From Pseudomonadota bacterium (lineage in GTDB: Bacteria; Desulfobacterota; Syntrophia; Syntrophales; UBA5619): DNA of 13,295 nt. Position 1 is the stretch's first letter, and the number at the start of each line of letters is the position of its first letter. Below the pieces are notes generated by a model. It had not been told where the DNA came from, searched no databases, and saw only the letters and a program-made list of their open reading frames with translations. The position numbers and the translations under genes were made by a program. This document shows positions 1 through 6,284 of this stretch, in pieces. The stretch lies in the NCBI GenBank assembly GCA_018827585.1, contig JAHJXP010000156.1, positions 1-13,295 of the forward strand, written 5' to 3'.

Positions 1-1106
1 ACGACGGGAATGAGCAGCTGATGCCTCTCGGCAATCTCGGCCACTGCCTGGAACATGGCCACCAGATTCCCGATGGGGACCGTGCAGTCTTCGGCGATCA
101 CCGTGGACCGCAGCCGCGCCTGGGCCCCGTACGCGGAACGCCTCGCCCTCCAGATCTCGTCGATCTCCGCGGCGGTCACAGCGACGGTCACCTCATGAGC
201 GCCCATCTCCCGGCAAAGCGCCGTGAGCCGCTCGGATTGTACGGCCACCGCCGCTTCCGGGCCGTCGACTTCGATCAGCAGCAGGGCCTCGGCCTCGCGC
301 GGGAGTCCCAGATGGGTGTAGTCCTCGATGATGTTGATGCAGACCTTGTCCAGGATCTCCAGCGCCACGGGGAGGATCCCGATTTCGAAGACCCTGGCGA
401 TGGTCCTTCCGGCATCGCTCAAGTTCTTATAGGCGGCCTGAAGCGTCCTTTTCGTCTCGGGCAAGGGGATCAGTTTGAACGTCATCTCGGTGATCAGGCC
501 GAGGGTCCCCTCAGAACCGCAGAACAACTGCGTCAGGTTGTATCCGGTGACGTTCTTGAGGGTCTTTCCGCCCGTGCGCAGGACCTCCCCGGATGCCAGA
601 ACGACCTCCAGGCCGAGGAGATAGTCCTTGGTGACCCCGTATTTGACCGCCCGCGGCCCGCCTGCGTTCTCGGCCACATTCCCCCCCATGGTTGAAATCG
701 CCATGGATCCGGGATCCGGAGGGTAATACAGGCCCTTTTTCGCAAGCTCGTTCTGGAACTCCATGTTGATGACGCCGGGCTGCACGACCGCAACCCGGTT
801 TACCTTATTGATCTCAAGGATTTTATTCATCTTGGTGAAGACCAGGGCGATCCCCCCGCGCGTGGGAACGGACCCGCCGGCAAGGTTGGTCCCCGCGCCC
901 CGGGGCGTGACTGGAACCTTCTCCCGGGAAGCCACCTTCATGATCCGGGAGACCTCTTCCGTGCTGACCGGCAGGAGCACCGCTTCGGGCAGCCCCTGAA
1001 CCATGAAGGCGTCGTACGAATACAGGAGAAGGTCCTCCCTGTTGTCGAAATACCTTTCCTCGCCCACGATCGCCCTGAGCTCGTCTTTAACCGCCTGGCT
1101 GAGCAT
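1..1106 (-). CDS. GlcD-type FAD-linked oxidase (2-hydroxyacid oxidase/dehydrogenase), 3' end cut by window edge
   Basis: This belongs to the glycolate oxidase GlcD / D-lactate dehydrogenase family, flavoproteins that oxidise 2-hydroxyacids to 2-oxoacids. The 368 visible residues start MLSQAVKDEL. The FAD-binding PCMH-type domain covers about residues 35-215. It contains PRGAGTNLAGGS (around residue 70), PPDPGS, then GGNVAENAGGPRAVKYG and FCGSEGTLGLITEMTF, all typical of the family. The FAD-oxidase C-terminal domain begins after that. The window ends at HQLLIPVV, just where the family's FGHAGDGN motif would be expected, so roughly 90-100 residues are missing (family usually about 460). The ATG at 1106 is preceded by AAAGGAGGA. 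The gene starts 16 bases after the stop of the DRE-TIM enzyme gene, so the two are probably cotranscribed. A 2-hydroxyacid substrate is family knowledge; the specific acid is unknown. Confidence 0.88.
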   Translation of the reverse strand, partial: MLSQAVKDELRAIVGEERYFDNREDLLLYSYDAFMVQGLPEAVLLPVSTEEVSRIMKVASREKVPVTPRGAGTNLAGGSVPTRGGIALVFTKMNKILEINKVNRVAVVQPGVINMEFQNELAKKGLYYPPDPGSMAISTMGGNVAENAGGPRAVKYGVTKDYLLGLEVVLASGEVLRTGGKTLKNVTGYNLTQLFCGSEGTLGLITEMTFKLIPLPETKRTLQAAYKNLSDAGRTIARVFEIGILPVALEILDKVCINIIEDYTHLGLPREAEALLLIEVDGPEAAVAVQSERLTALCREMGAHEVTVAVTAAEIDEIWRARRSAYGAQARLRSTVIAEDCTVPIGNLVAMFQAVAEIAERHQLLIPV

Positions 1107-1115
1107 CCCCGCCCG

Positions 1116-1125
1116 TCCTCCTTTA
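1116..1125 (-). promoter_or_regulatory. Stop codon overlapping the Shine-Dalgarno sequence of the FAD oxidase gene
   Basis: On the minus strand the upstream gene ends TAA and the next gene's Shine-Dalgarno sequence overlaps it: TAAAGGAGGA, then 9 bases to the ATG at 1106. This compact stop/SD junction suggests translational coupling and supports the ATG chosen. Confidence 0.75.
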
Positions 1126-2361
1126 AGCCTTCACCCGCGCCACGATCTCCTTGAATTCCTGCTCGGTGAGCACCCGTTTCAAATCATGGGAGAGCCGCTT
1201 GACCTCACTGATAACGGCCAGTCTCCGGTCCTCGCCGATTTCGAGGCCGAGCCTCTCCGCCCAGACCAGCAGGTTGTCCACGCCGCTCTTCTTGCCCATG
1301 ATGATCTCGGGCGCGGCGTGGCCCACAAACTCATGGCGGACCGGAAACACGGTTGTCGGGTTGTCCTTGAAGGCATTCCTGTACCAGCCTGTGACGATCC
1401 CCGATTCGACGGTATAGGCCTTTTCGCCGACAAAGGGGCGCTGGGGCGGCGTTTCCAGGCCGGAAAGGTCCATGACCAGTTTGGAGAGCTCGTTGAGCTT
1501 GCCGTAGTTGATGCCTACATCGATCCCGTACATCATCAGCAGCGCCAGCGCCGTCTCTTCCATGGGGGCGTTTCCGCACCTCTCGCCGATGCCTCCCACC
1601 GTGGAATGGATGACTTCCGCTCCCTCCAGAACCGCCATGATCGTATTGGCCACCCCGAGCCCAAAGTCCGAGTGGAAATGGATCTCAAGGGGCTTCGCCA
1701 CCCGCTCCTTCACCTTGCGGGTGAAGTAGCCCGCGGCCTGCGGGGAGAGGACGCCGAAGGTGTCGACCAGGGTGAAGGCGTCCATGTGTCCCTCCGCGGC
1801 CACCCGCTCCACCAGGTTGAGCAGGAAGTCCATTTCCGTTCTGGTCCCGTCGATGGTGAAAAAGACCGTGTAAAGGCCGTGCTCTTTGGCACAGGCTGTC
1901 GCCGTGATCGACAGTTCGATGGCCTTCTCAAGAGGCCACCTATAGGCCTGCTCCACCATGTGGGCGCTCGCGGGGATTTCAATGACGATTCCGCTCACGC
2001 CGCAGTCCGCCGCCCGCTTCACGTCGTCCACCATGCAGCGGCTGAAGCAGAATATCTCCGGACCGAGGTTGCGCTTGACGATCTCCTTGATCGCCGCCTC
2101 ATCCATGGGGGAGACGACAGGCATGCCCGTTTCGATGCGATGAACCCCCGCCTCCGCCAGTTTTTCGGCAATCCGCACCTTGTCGTCCTTGGTGTAAATC
2201 ACCCCCGCCTGCTGTTCCCCGTCGCGCAGGGTGACGTCGTGAATGATCACCTTCTTGGGCGGATTGAAACCCTTCGTCACCTCGTCGACGTAGTTCCAGG
2301 GGCTCACAAACCAGTCGTCGGTTTTCCAGGGCGAGCCCTTTTTATTCTGTTTCTCTTCCAT
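1123..2361 (-). CDS. DRE-TIM metallolyase family protein (HMG-CoA lyase / isopropylmalate-homocitrate synthase-like)
   Basis: A 412-residue protein of the HMGL-like TIM-barrel family, which makes or breaks C-C bonds between an acyl-CoA and a 2-oxoacid using a divalent metal. The signature HDVTLRDGEQQAG is at residues 41-53, with the metal/substrate pair R46-D47. The metal-binding HFHSD is at 228-232 (H228, H230) and GERCGN at 259-264. The LeuA-type C-terminal regulatory domain of full isopropylmalate synthases (about 510 residues) is absent. Instead a short tail (about 345-412) carries GKKSGVDNLLVWAERLG. Candidates are homocitrate, citramalate or Re-citrate synthase, or a lyase; sequence alone does not decide. 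The ATG at 2361 has GAGAGGAG about 6 bases upstream. The next gene is a 2-hydroxyacid-type oxidase 16 bases away, so the two may act on consecutive intermediates (inference). Confidence 0.85.
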   Translation of the reverse strand: MEEKQNKKGSPWKTDDWFVSPWNYVDEVTKGFNPPKKVIIHDVTLRDGEQQAGVIYTKDDKVRIAEKLAEAGVHRIETGMPVVSPMDEAAIKEIVKRNLGPEIFCFSRCMVDDVKRAADCGVSGIVIEIPASAHMVEQAYRWPLEKAIELSITATACAKEHGLYTVFFTIDGTRTEMDFLLNLVERVAAEGHMDAFTLVDTFGVLSPQAAGYFTRKVKERVAKPLEIHFHSDFGLGVANTIMAVLEGAEVIHSTVGGIGERCGNAPMEETALALLMMYGIDVGINYGKLNELSKLVMDLSGLETPPQRPFVGEKAYTVESGIVTGWYRNAFKDNPTTVFPVRHEFVGHAAPEIIMGKKSGVDNLLVWAERLGLEIGEDRRLAVISEVKRLSHDLKRVLTEQEFKEIVARVKA

Positions 2362-2467
2362 ACGGTTCTCCTCTCATTCCCTTTAAGTTTCTCTCTTTTG
2401 GCAGGTCGAACGGTCTTGGCATTCCCGGTGCCGGACCCCAAACGATTTCTGGTCCTGGACTGAGACG

Positions 2468-2496
2468 GCATTAGGAAATACTGAACGTTTTGTCAA
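2468..2496 (-). promoter_or_regulatory. Possible sigma-70-type promoter for the DRE-TIM/FAD-oxidase operon
   Basis: On the minus strand a perfect TTGACA -35 box (2496-2491) is followed after 17 bases by TAATGC (2473-2468), a poor -10 box. It lies about 107 bases upstream of the ATG at 2361. The -35 is convincing, the -10 is not; another sigma factor or activator dependence is possible. Confidence 0.35.
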
Positions 2497-2631
2497 TGTT
2501 TAATTTCATTGCACGTCAACGGGGGGCTGAATTTGCCGGAAGAATCCGGAAAGGACAGAGTCCGTTAAAAAAGTGTCGCGCGCGGACGAAGGGGAAATCC
2601 CACCTTTTTTTCGGCAAAATGAGGAAGACCA

Positions 2632-2659
2632 TTGACAAAATCTTATTAACGTTTATATT
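2632..2659 (+). promoter_or_regulatory. Sigma-70-type promoter for htrA
   Basis: A perfect TTGACA at 2632-2637 and TATATT at 2654-2659 are separated by 16 bases in a locally AT-rich stretch. Transcription would start near 2666, leaving a leader of about 75 bases before the htrA ATG at 2741. This is the best promoter match in the window. Confidence 0.65.
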
Positions 2660-2740
2660 ACCGGCGTCATTTACAGCCTCGCTGCAGCGCCCTGCGGTCA
2701 GCGGCGCGCAAAGCGCACAGGCAATATATCGGAGGAAAAT

Positions 2741-4222
2741 ATGAAGGAAAACAAAGGCAGAAAAACATTTATCATGTTTCTGTTGGCCTTTCTGATTGGT
2801 TTTTTCGTGGTGTCGGTTGTGGAGGTCCTGCGCTCGTCTTTCGTCCCGGCGGCGCCCGGACCCGACGTGCAGGCGGCCTCTGCGCTCTCCACCGGCGAAA
2901 TCTCGCGCACGCCGGCGTCCTTTGCGGATCTGGCCGAAAAGATCAAACCGGCCGTGGTCAACATCAGCACCACCAAAACCGTCCGCGGCGGCATCCGCTC
3001 TCCTTTCGGCCAGGGAACGCCCTTCGACCGCTATTTCGGCGGGGACGATTTCTTTGAACGTTTCTTCGGCGATAATTCCCAGCGGTCGTTCAAGCAGAGG
3101 AGTCTCGGCTCCGGCTTCATCATCAGCTCCGACGGCTATATCTTCACCAACAACCACGTCGTGGAGCAGGCCGACAAGATCATCGTGAAACTCTCCGACG
3201 GCAAGGAATACGAGGCGAAGGTCATCGGCCGGGACGCCAAGACGGACATGGCCCTGATCAAGATCAAGCCCGACGACAGCCTGCCGGTCGCGGAAACGGG
3301 GGATTCGGACAAGCTCCGCGTCGGCGAATGGGTGATGGCCATCGGCAATCCCTTCGGCCTCGAGCAGACGGTCACCGCGGGCATCGTCAGCGCCAAGGGC
3401 CGCGTCATCGGCGCCGGTCCCTATGACAATTTCATCCAGACCGACGCCTCCATCAATCCCGGAAACAGCGGCGGCCCCCTCTTCAACATGGAGGGCAAGG
3501 TCATCGGCATCAATACGGCCATCGTCGCCCAGGGGCAGGGGATCGGGTTCGCCATCCCGATCAACATGGCCAAGAGCATCCTGCCCGACCTGAAGGCCAA
3601 GGGTAAGGTCACCCGCGGTTGGCTCGGGGTCTCCGTTCAGGACATCACCGAGGAGATCGCCAAGAACATGAAGCTCAAGGATCGGAGCGGCGCGCTGATC
3701 GCCGACGTGTTCAAGGGCGACCCCGCCGACAAGGCCGGCCTGAAATCGGGCGACGTGGTAACCGAGATCAACGGCAAGAAGATCAAGGACACGCACGAGC
3801 TGCTGATGCTGATCGCGGGCTTCCGCGTTGGAGATGTGGCCAAGATCAAGATCCTCCGGGAAGGGCAGGAGAAGGTGATCACAATCCAGATCGCCGAGCG
3901 GAAGGACCAGCCGGAAGTCGTCGCGGCAGGTGAGGCAGGCGAGGCCTTCGGCATGACGGTCCAGGAGATCACGCCGGAGATCGCCAAGCATCTGGGCCTG
4001 CCCGTCAAAAAGGGCGTCATCGTGGTGGACGTTCAGGAGGGCAGCGTGGCCGACGAGGTAGGCATCCAGCCGCAGGACATCATCCTGCAGGTGAACCGGG
4101 TGAAGATCGACAGCATGAAGGATTACGCCCGGGAAATCGGCAAGGCGACGGCGGGAAAAAACGGCATCCTGCTTTTGATCAGGCGGGGGAAATCCACCTT
4201 CTTCGTGCCTCTGTCGAAGTAG
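2741..4222 (+). CDS. Membrane-anchored HtrA/DegP-family serine protease with two PDZ domains
   Basis: A periplasmic quality-control protease/chaperone of the DegP/DegQ/MucD family (493 residues, normal length). Residues 10-28 form a hydrophobic segment after a basic start (KENKGRK). No clear signal-peptidase site follows, so it is probably an N-terminal membrane anchor. The trypsin-like domain covers about 60-285, with catalytic H139 (TNNHVV), D169 (KTDMALIKI) and S243 (GNSGGPL). The loop around 85-120 is rich in F, D and G, as in the DegP LA loop. PDZ1 covers about 294-385 and PDZ2 about 402-490. The ATG at 2741 has GGAGGA 4 bases upstream, and the gene has its own TTGACA/TATATT promoter. 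The glycosylase gene starts 29 bases downstream and may be cotranscribed. Family assignment is secure; whether it works as DegP, DegQ or DegS is not decided. Confidence 0.96.
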   Translation: MKENKGRKTFIMFLLAFLIGFFVVSVVEVLRSSFVPAAPGPDVQAASALSTGEISRTPASFADLAEKIKPAVVNISTTKTVRGGIRSPFGQGTPFDRYFGGDDFFERFFGDNSQRSFKQRSLGSGFIISSDGYIFTNNHVVEQADKIIVKLSDGKEYEAKVIGRDAKTDMALIKIKPDDSLPVAETGDSDKLRVGEWVMAIGNPFGLEQTVTAGIVSAKGRVIGAGPYDNFIQTDASINPGNSGGPLFNMEGKVIGINTAIVAQGQGIGFAIPINMAKSILPDLKAKGKVTRGWLGVSVQDITEEIAKNMKLKDRSGALIADVFKGDPADKAGLKSGDVVTEINGKKIKDTHELLMLIAGFRVGDVAKIKILREGQEKVITIQIAERKDQPEVVAAGEAGEAFGMTVQEITPEIAKHLGLPVKKGVIVVDVQEGSVADEVGIQPQDIILQVNRVKIDSMKDYAREIGKATAGKNGILLLIRRGKSTFFVPLSK

Positions 4223-4251
4223 CGGCAACAAAGGGAACCGGGGAAAGCCGG

Positions 4252-4950
4252 ATGGGCGTTAGTGAAGATCTGCTTCATCTGTACGACCGCATGAACGCCC
4301 GTTTCGGCGATCTTCACTGGTGGCCCGCCGACGGACCCTTCGAAGTCATGGTCGGGGCGATCCTGACCCAGAACACAGCCTGGACGAATGTCGAAAAGGC
4401 GATTGCCGCGCTCAAACAGAGGCGGCTCCTCACCCCCCTGGCCCTGTCCCGAACGGACGAAGCAACCCTGGCCGGGATCATCAGGCCGTCCGGCTACTAC
4501 AATGTCAAGGCCAAGCGCCTGAATGCCTTCGTCCGGTTTTTCCTCGCTGAATACGGCGGCAGCGCGGAGGCGATGAGCGCCGGGGAGATCCTTCCCCTGC
4601 GGGAAAAGCTGCTCGGGGTCCCGGGCGTCGGCCCGGAAACGGCCGACAGCATCCTGCTTTTCGCCTGCCGGAAACCGGTCTTTGTCAGCGACGCCTACAC
4701 GCGGCGGATCCTCCTGCGCCATCGCCTGATTCCCGCCGACGCTGATTATCACCGGATCCAAAACCTGTTCATGGCCAACCTGCCGCCCGATGCCGCCCTC
4801 TTCAACCAGTTCCACGCCCTGCTCGTGCAGACGGGAAAGACCTTCTGCAGAAAGACGCCGCAATGCGCCCCCTGCCCGCTGGGGACATTGCCGAAAGACG
4901 AAGGTGCTGTTCCCCTTGCGGGAGACGGGGGAGGGCGTCCATGGAGCTGA
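4252..4950 (+). CDS. Endonuclease III-related HhH-GPD DNA glycosylase (COG2231-like)
   Basis: A base-excision repair glycosylase of the HhH-GPD superfamily, 232 residues. The N-terminal LTQNTAWTNVEKA (38-50) matches the LSxQTxxxxV region of Nth. The helix-hairpin-helix is LGVPGVGPETAD (121-132), and D147 in VSDAYTRR is the conserved catalytic aspartate. The lysine that Nth uses for beta-lyase chemistry (LPGVGRKTAN) is replaced by E129, which suggests a monofunctional glycosylase, as in MagIII/COG2231 proteins. The iron-sulfur loop has only C199, C205 and C208; the fourth Nth cysteine is missing, and the tail (209-232) is low-complexity. No strong Shine-Dalgarno sequence precedes the ATG. The last 10 bases overlap the PHP gene. 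The damaged base recognised cannot be named. Confidence 0.87.
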   Translation: MGVSEDLLHLYDRMNARFGDLHWWPADGPFEVMVGAILTQNTAWTNVEKAIAALKQRRLLTPLALSRTDEATLAGIIRPSGYYNVKAKRLNAFVRFFLAEYGGSAEAMSAGEILPLREKLLGVPGVGPETADSILLFACRKPVFVSDAYTRRILLRHRLIPADADYHRIQNLFMANLPPDAALFNQFHALLVQTGKTFCRKTPQCAPCPLGTLPKDEGAVPLAGDGGGRPWS

Positions 4951-6008
4951 CCGATCACGCCGGCGTCATCCACCTGCACTCCGCCTATTCCTTCGACGGG
5001 CGCGCCCCGCTGGCCGAAATCATCTCCGCCGCGAGACAAAACGGCCTCGTTTTCCTGCTATTGACGGATCACGCGACGCTCCGGGCCAGGGACGACGGAT
5101 TCGAGGGTTGGCATGATGGCGTCCTGGTCGTCGTCGGCGAGGAGATCGCGCCCCGCTTCAACCACTACCTGGCTTTCGGGCTAAAGGAGGCGGTCTCGAC
5201 CCCGGACGAAACGCCGGAGATCCCGCCGCAGGCCTATATCGACCGCGTGCGGGACCGGGGGGGAATGGGCTTCATCGCCCATCCGGACCACGAGGGGGCG
5301 GAATTGTTTCACGTGAAACATTACCCCTGGACCGACTGGCGGGCCGCCGGCTATACCGGCCTGGGGATCTGGGACTTCATGACGGACTGGCAGGGCAGCC
5401 TTTCCGGACGTTTCCGGGCGATCCTGAGCTACGCCTTCCCCGCCCTTTTTCTCCGCGGCCCCTCGCCGAAAACCCTCGCCCGCTGGGACCGCCTGACCCA
5501 GGAGCGCCGCGTCGTCGGCATAGGCGAGCTGGACAACCACGACAGCCCGAAACGGCTCTTGGGGATAACCCTCTCGGTGTTCCCCTTCCGCAGGGCGTTT
5601 AGCCTCATCCGGACGCACGTCCTGACCGAGGGCCCCTTCTCCGGAAACAGCGGGGAAGACATCGCCGCACTGCTGAACGCCCTTAAAAAGGGCCGGGCCT
5701 ATGCCTCCCTCGACCATTTCCGGCCGGCTACCGGGTTTTCTCTGATTCTGACGGAGAAAGGGAGAAGCGCCACGATGGGCGATGAATTCCCCCTGGAGTG
5801 CTCCGCCGAGCTCGTGGTCCGCGTCCCCTACCGGGCGCGCATCCGCCTGATCAGAAACGGCGCCCTTTTCCACGAGAAAACCGGGACGGCCCTTTCCCTC
5901 GCGATCGGCGAACCGGGCGTCTATCGCGCCGAGGCGGAGCTGACGGTCCTCGGCCGGCGCCGTCCCTGGATCTTTTCCAATCCCGTCTACGTGACCTCCC
6001 GGCCCTGA
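4941..6008 (+). CDS. PHP-domain metal-dependent phosphohydrolase
   Basis: A 355-residue protein of the PHP (polymerase and histidinol phosphatase) superfamily, which uses a metal cluster to hydrolyse phosphoesters. Visible metal ligands are HLH (H11, H13), TDHAT (D43, H44), E67/E68, AHPDH (H114) and GELDNHD (D198, H200). After the PHP core (1 to about 260), a beta-rich tail (about 265-350) resembles a small Ig-like domain (KLIRNG-type strands, FSNPVY near the end). The ATG at 4941 is preferred over in-frame upstream starts because it has GGGGGAGGG immediately upstream, and HxH then lies at the normal N-terminal position. It overlaps the glycosylase gene by 10 bases, which suggests coupling. 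Substrate unknown: nucleic-acid 5' ends (RNase AM/TrpH-like) or a sugar or nucleotide phosphate. Residues 122-127 (LFHVKH) are encoded by a perfect parS site. Confidence 0.85.
   Translation: MELTDHAGVIHLHSAYSFDGRAPLAEIISAARQNGLVFLLLTDHATLRARDDGFEGWHDGVLVVVGEEIAPRFNHYLAFGLKEAVSTPDETPEIPPQAYIDRVRDRGGMGFIAHPDHEGAELFHVKHYPWTDWRAAGYTGLGIWDFMTDWQGSLSGRFRAILSYAFPALFLRGPSPKTLARWDRLTQERRVVGIGELDNHDSPKRLLGITLSVFPFRRAFSLIRTHVLTEGPFSGNSGEDIAALLNALKKGRAYASLDHFRPATGFSLILTEKGRSATMGDEFPLECSAELVVRVPYRARIRLIRNGALFHEKTGTALSLAIGEPGVYRAEAELTVLGRRRPWIFSNPVYVTSRP
5305..5320. other. parS: parS centromere-like ParB-binding site
   Basis: The 16-base sequence TGTTTCACGTGAAACA is a perfect palindrome and matches the broadly conserved bacterial chromosomal parS consensus (tGTTtCACGTGAAACa). 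ParB binds this site, loads as a CTP-dependent sliding clamp and recruits SMC for origin segregation. Intragenic parS sites are common in known genomes. A chance exact match is expected about 3 in a million times in a window this size if bases were equally likely. It sits in the PHP gene at codons 122-127. No parA or parB gene is in the window. Confidence 0.9.
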
Positions 6009-6036
6009 CCCCGCACCACTGGGTAAACAGGCGAGG

Positions 6037-6047
6037 GCGGCATAATT
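6037..6047. repeat. Left flanking direct repeat (putative target duplication) of palindromic element copy 1
   Basis: GCGGCATAATT immediately precedes the element end GACAAC. It matches GCGTCATAATT at 6196-6206 at 10 of 11 positions. Confidence 0.7.
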
Positions 6048-6195
6048 GACAACCCCGAAAAAAGTCTAAAATCCCCTCCCCCTTGACGGGGGAGGGTTAG
6101 GGTGGGGGTGATAAGCGGCCGTATCTCTGCCTGTTATTTCCCCCTTCCCTTAGTCCCCTCCCGCCGGGGGAGGGGAAAATTTACTTTTTACGAGA
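6048..6195 (+). mobile_element. MITE-like palindromic element, copy 1
   Basis: A 148-base non-coding element between the PHP and acyl-CoA dehydrogenase genes, nearly identical to 11333-11481 in the same orientation. The ends are imperfect inverted repeats: left GACAACCCCGAAAAAAGTC, right reading inward TCTCGTAAAAAGT. Each half contains a GC hairpin. One has 9-base arms CCCTCCCCC/GGGGGAGGG at 6074-6082/6088-6096; the other has 8-base arms CCCCTCCC/GGGAGGGG at 6155-6162/6168-6175. The inner halves are also inverted versions of each other (TTAGGGTGGGGG near 6097-6108 against CCCCCTTCCCTTAG at 6140-6153). The whole element could therefore fold as one long hairpin. There is no ORF, so it would need a transposase supplied in trans. 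The hairpins may weaken transcription out of the PHP gene. Confidence 0.8.
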
Positions 6196-6206
6196 GCGTC
6201 ATAATT
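6196..6206. repeat. Right flanking direct repeat (putative target duplication) of palindromic element copy 1
   Basis: GCGTCATAATT directly follows the element end ACGAGA and matches 6037-6047 with one mismatch. Confidence 0.7.
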
Positions 6207-6208
6207 CA

Positions 6209-6238
6209 TTGATAACAGTTCGGCCCCTGTGCTAAAGG
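6209..6238 (+). promoter_or_regulatory. Possible promoter of the acyl-CoA dehydrogenase operon
   Basis: TTGATA (6209-6214) and TAAAGG (6233-6238) are 18 bases apart, with TG one base before the -10 (extended -10 type). The -10 is weak. It starts just 3 bases beyond the right repeat of palindromic element copy 1. Confidence 0.35.
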
Positions 6239-6256
6239 TCCCCAATCACATCTTAC

Positions 6257-6272
6257 AAGGAGGCGATCAATA
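6257..6272 (+). promoter_or_regulatory. Strong Shine-Dalgarno followed by an in-frame ATA that may be the real start
   Basis: AAGGAGG (6257-6263) is 6 bases before an ATA (6270-6272) in frame with the acyl-CoA dehydrogenase gene. The conventional starts GTG (6285) and ATG (6291) are 21 and 27 bases from it, too far for normal initiation. The frame is open back to a TAA at 6213, with no ATG, GTG or TTG between 6216 and 6284. Confidence 0.55.
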
Positions 6273-6284
6273 GGCAACACTCTG

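Larger units (their letters stand above)
2362..2740. other. Divergent intergenic region between the DRE-TIM operon and htrA
   Basis: These 379 bases separate divergently transcribed genes and hold no convincing ORF. The composition is more AT-rich than in the genes. It contains one good plus-strand promoter and one weak minus-strand candidate, both built on ATTGACAAAA. Minor symmetries are an inverted repeat CCGGA-AGAA-TCCGG (2536-2549) and the palindrome CGCTGCAGCG (2680-2689), which lies just downstream of the predicted htrA transcription start. No terminator or RNA gene is visible. Confidence 0.7.

Noticed and set aside
1003..2463. 486-codon plus-strand ORF opposite the DRE-TIM gene
   Set aside because: The minus strand in the same place encodes a protein with clear family motifs (TLRDGE, HFHSD, GERCGN). 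The plus frame has no recognisable motif and is a product of GC-rich codon use.
2590..2612. Possible terminator near GGGAAATCCC followed by a T run upstream of htrA
   Set aside because: The stem would be only three or four pairs with almost no loop, and the flanking gene on the left is divergent, so no transcript is expected to end there.
2516..4231. 571-codon minus-strand ORF opposite htrA
   Set aside because: It covers both the htrA promoter region and the whole protease gene, has low-complexity His/Asp-rich translation and no ribosome-binding site; antisense shadow.
4863..4940. 26-residue N-terminal extension of the PHP gene
   Set aside because: It lies wholly within the glycosylase gene, is Arg/Cys-rich and unlike PHP N-termini, and the SD at 4927-4935 serves the ATG at 4941.
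6088..6096. FtsK-orienting KOPS-like motifs (GGGNAGGG) in the element
   Set aside because: They occur on both strands of the same palindrome, so they give no direction, and they are explained by the element's hairpins.
6074..6175. Intrinsic terminators or a CRISPR-like repeat array made by the GC hairpins
   Set aside because: The hairpins are followed by mixed AT sequence, not a clean T run, and the repeats are parts of one palindromic element, without regularly spaced unique spacers. Partial termination remains possible.
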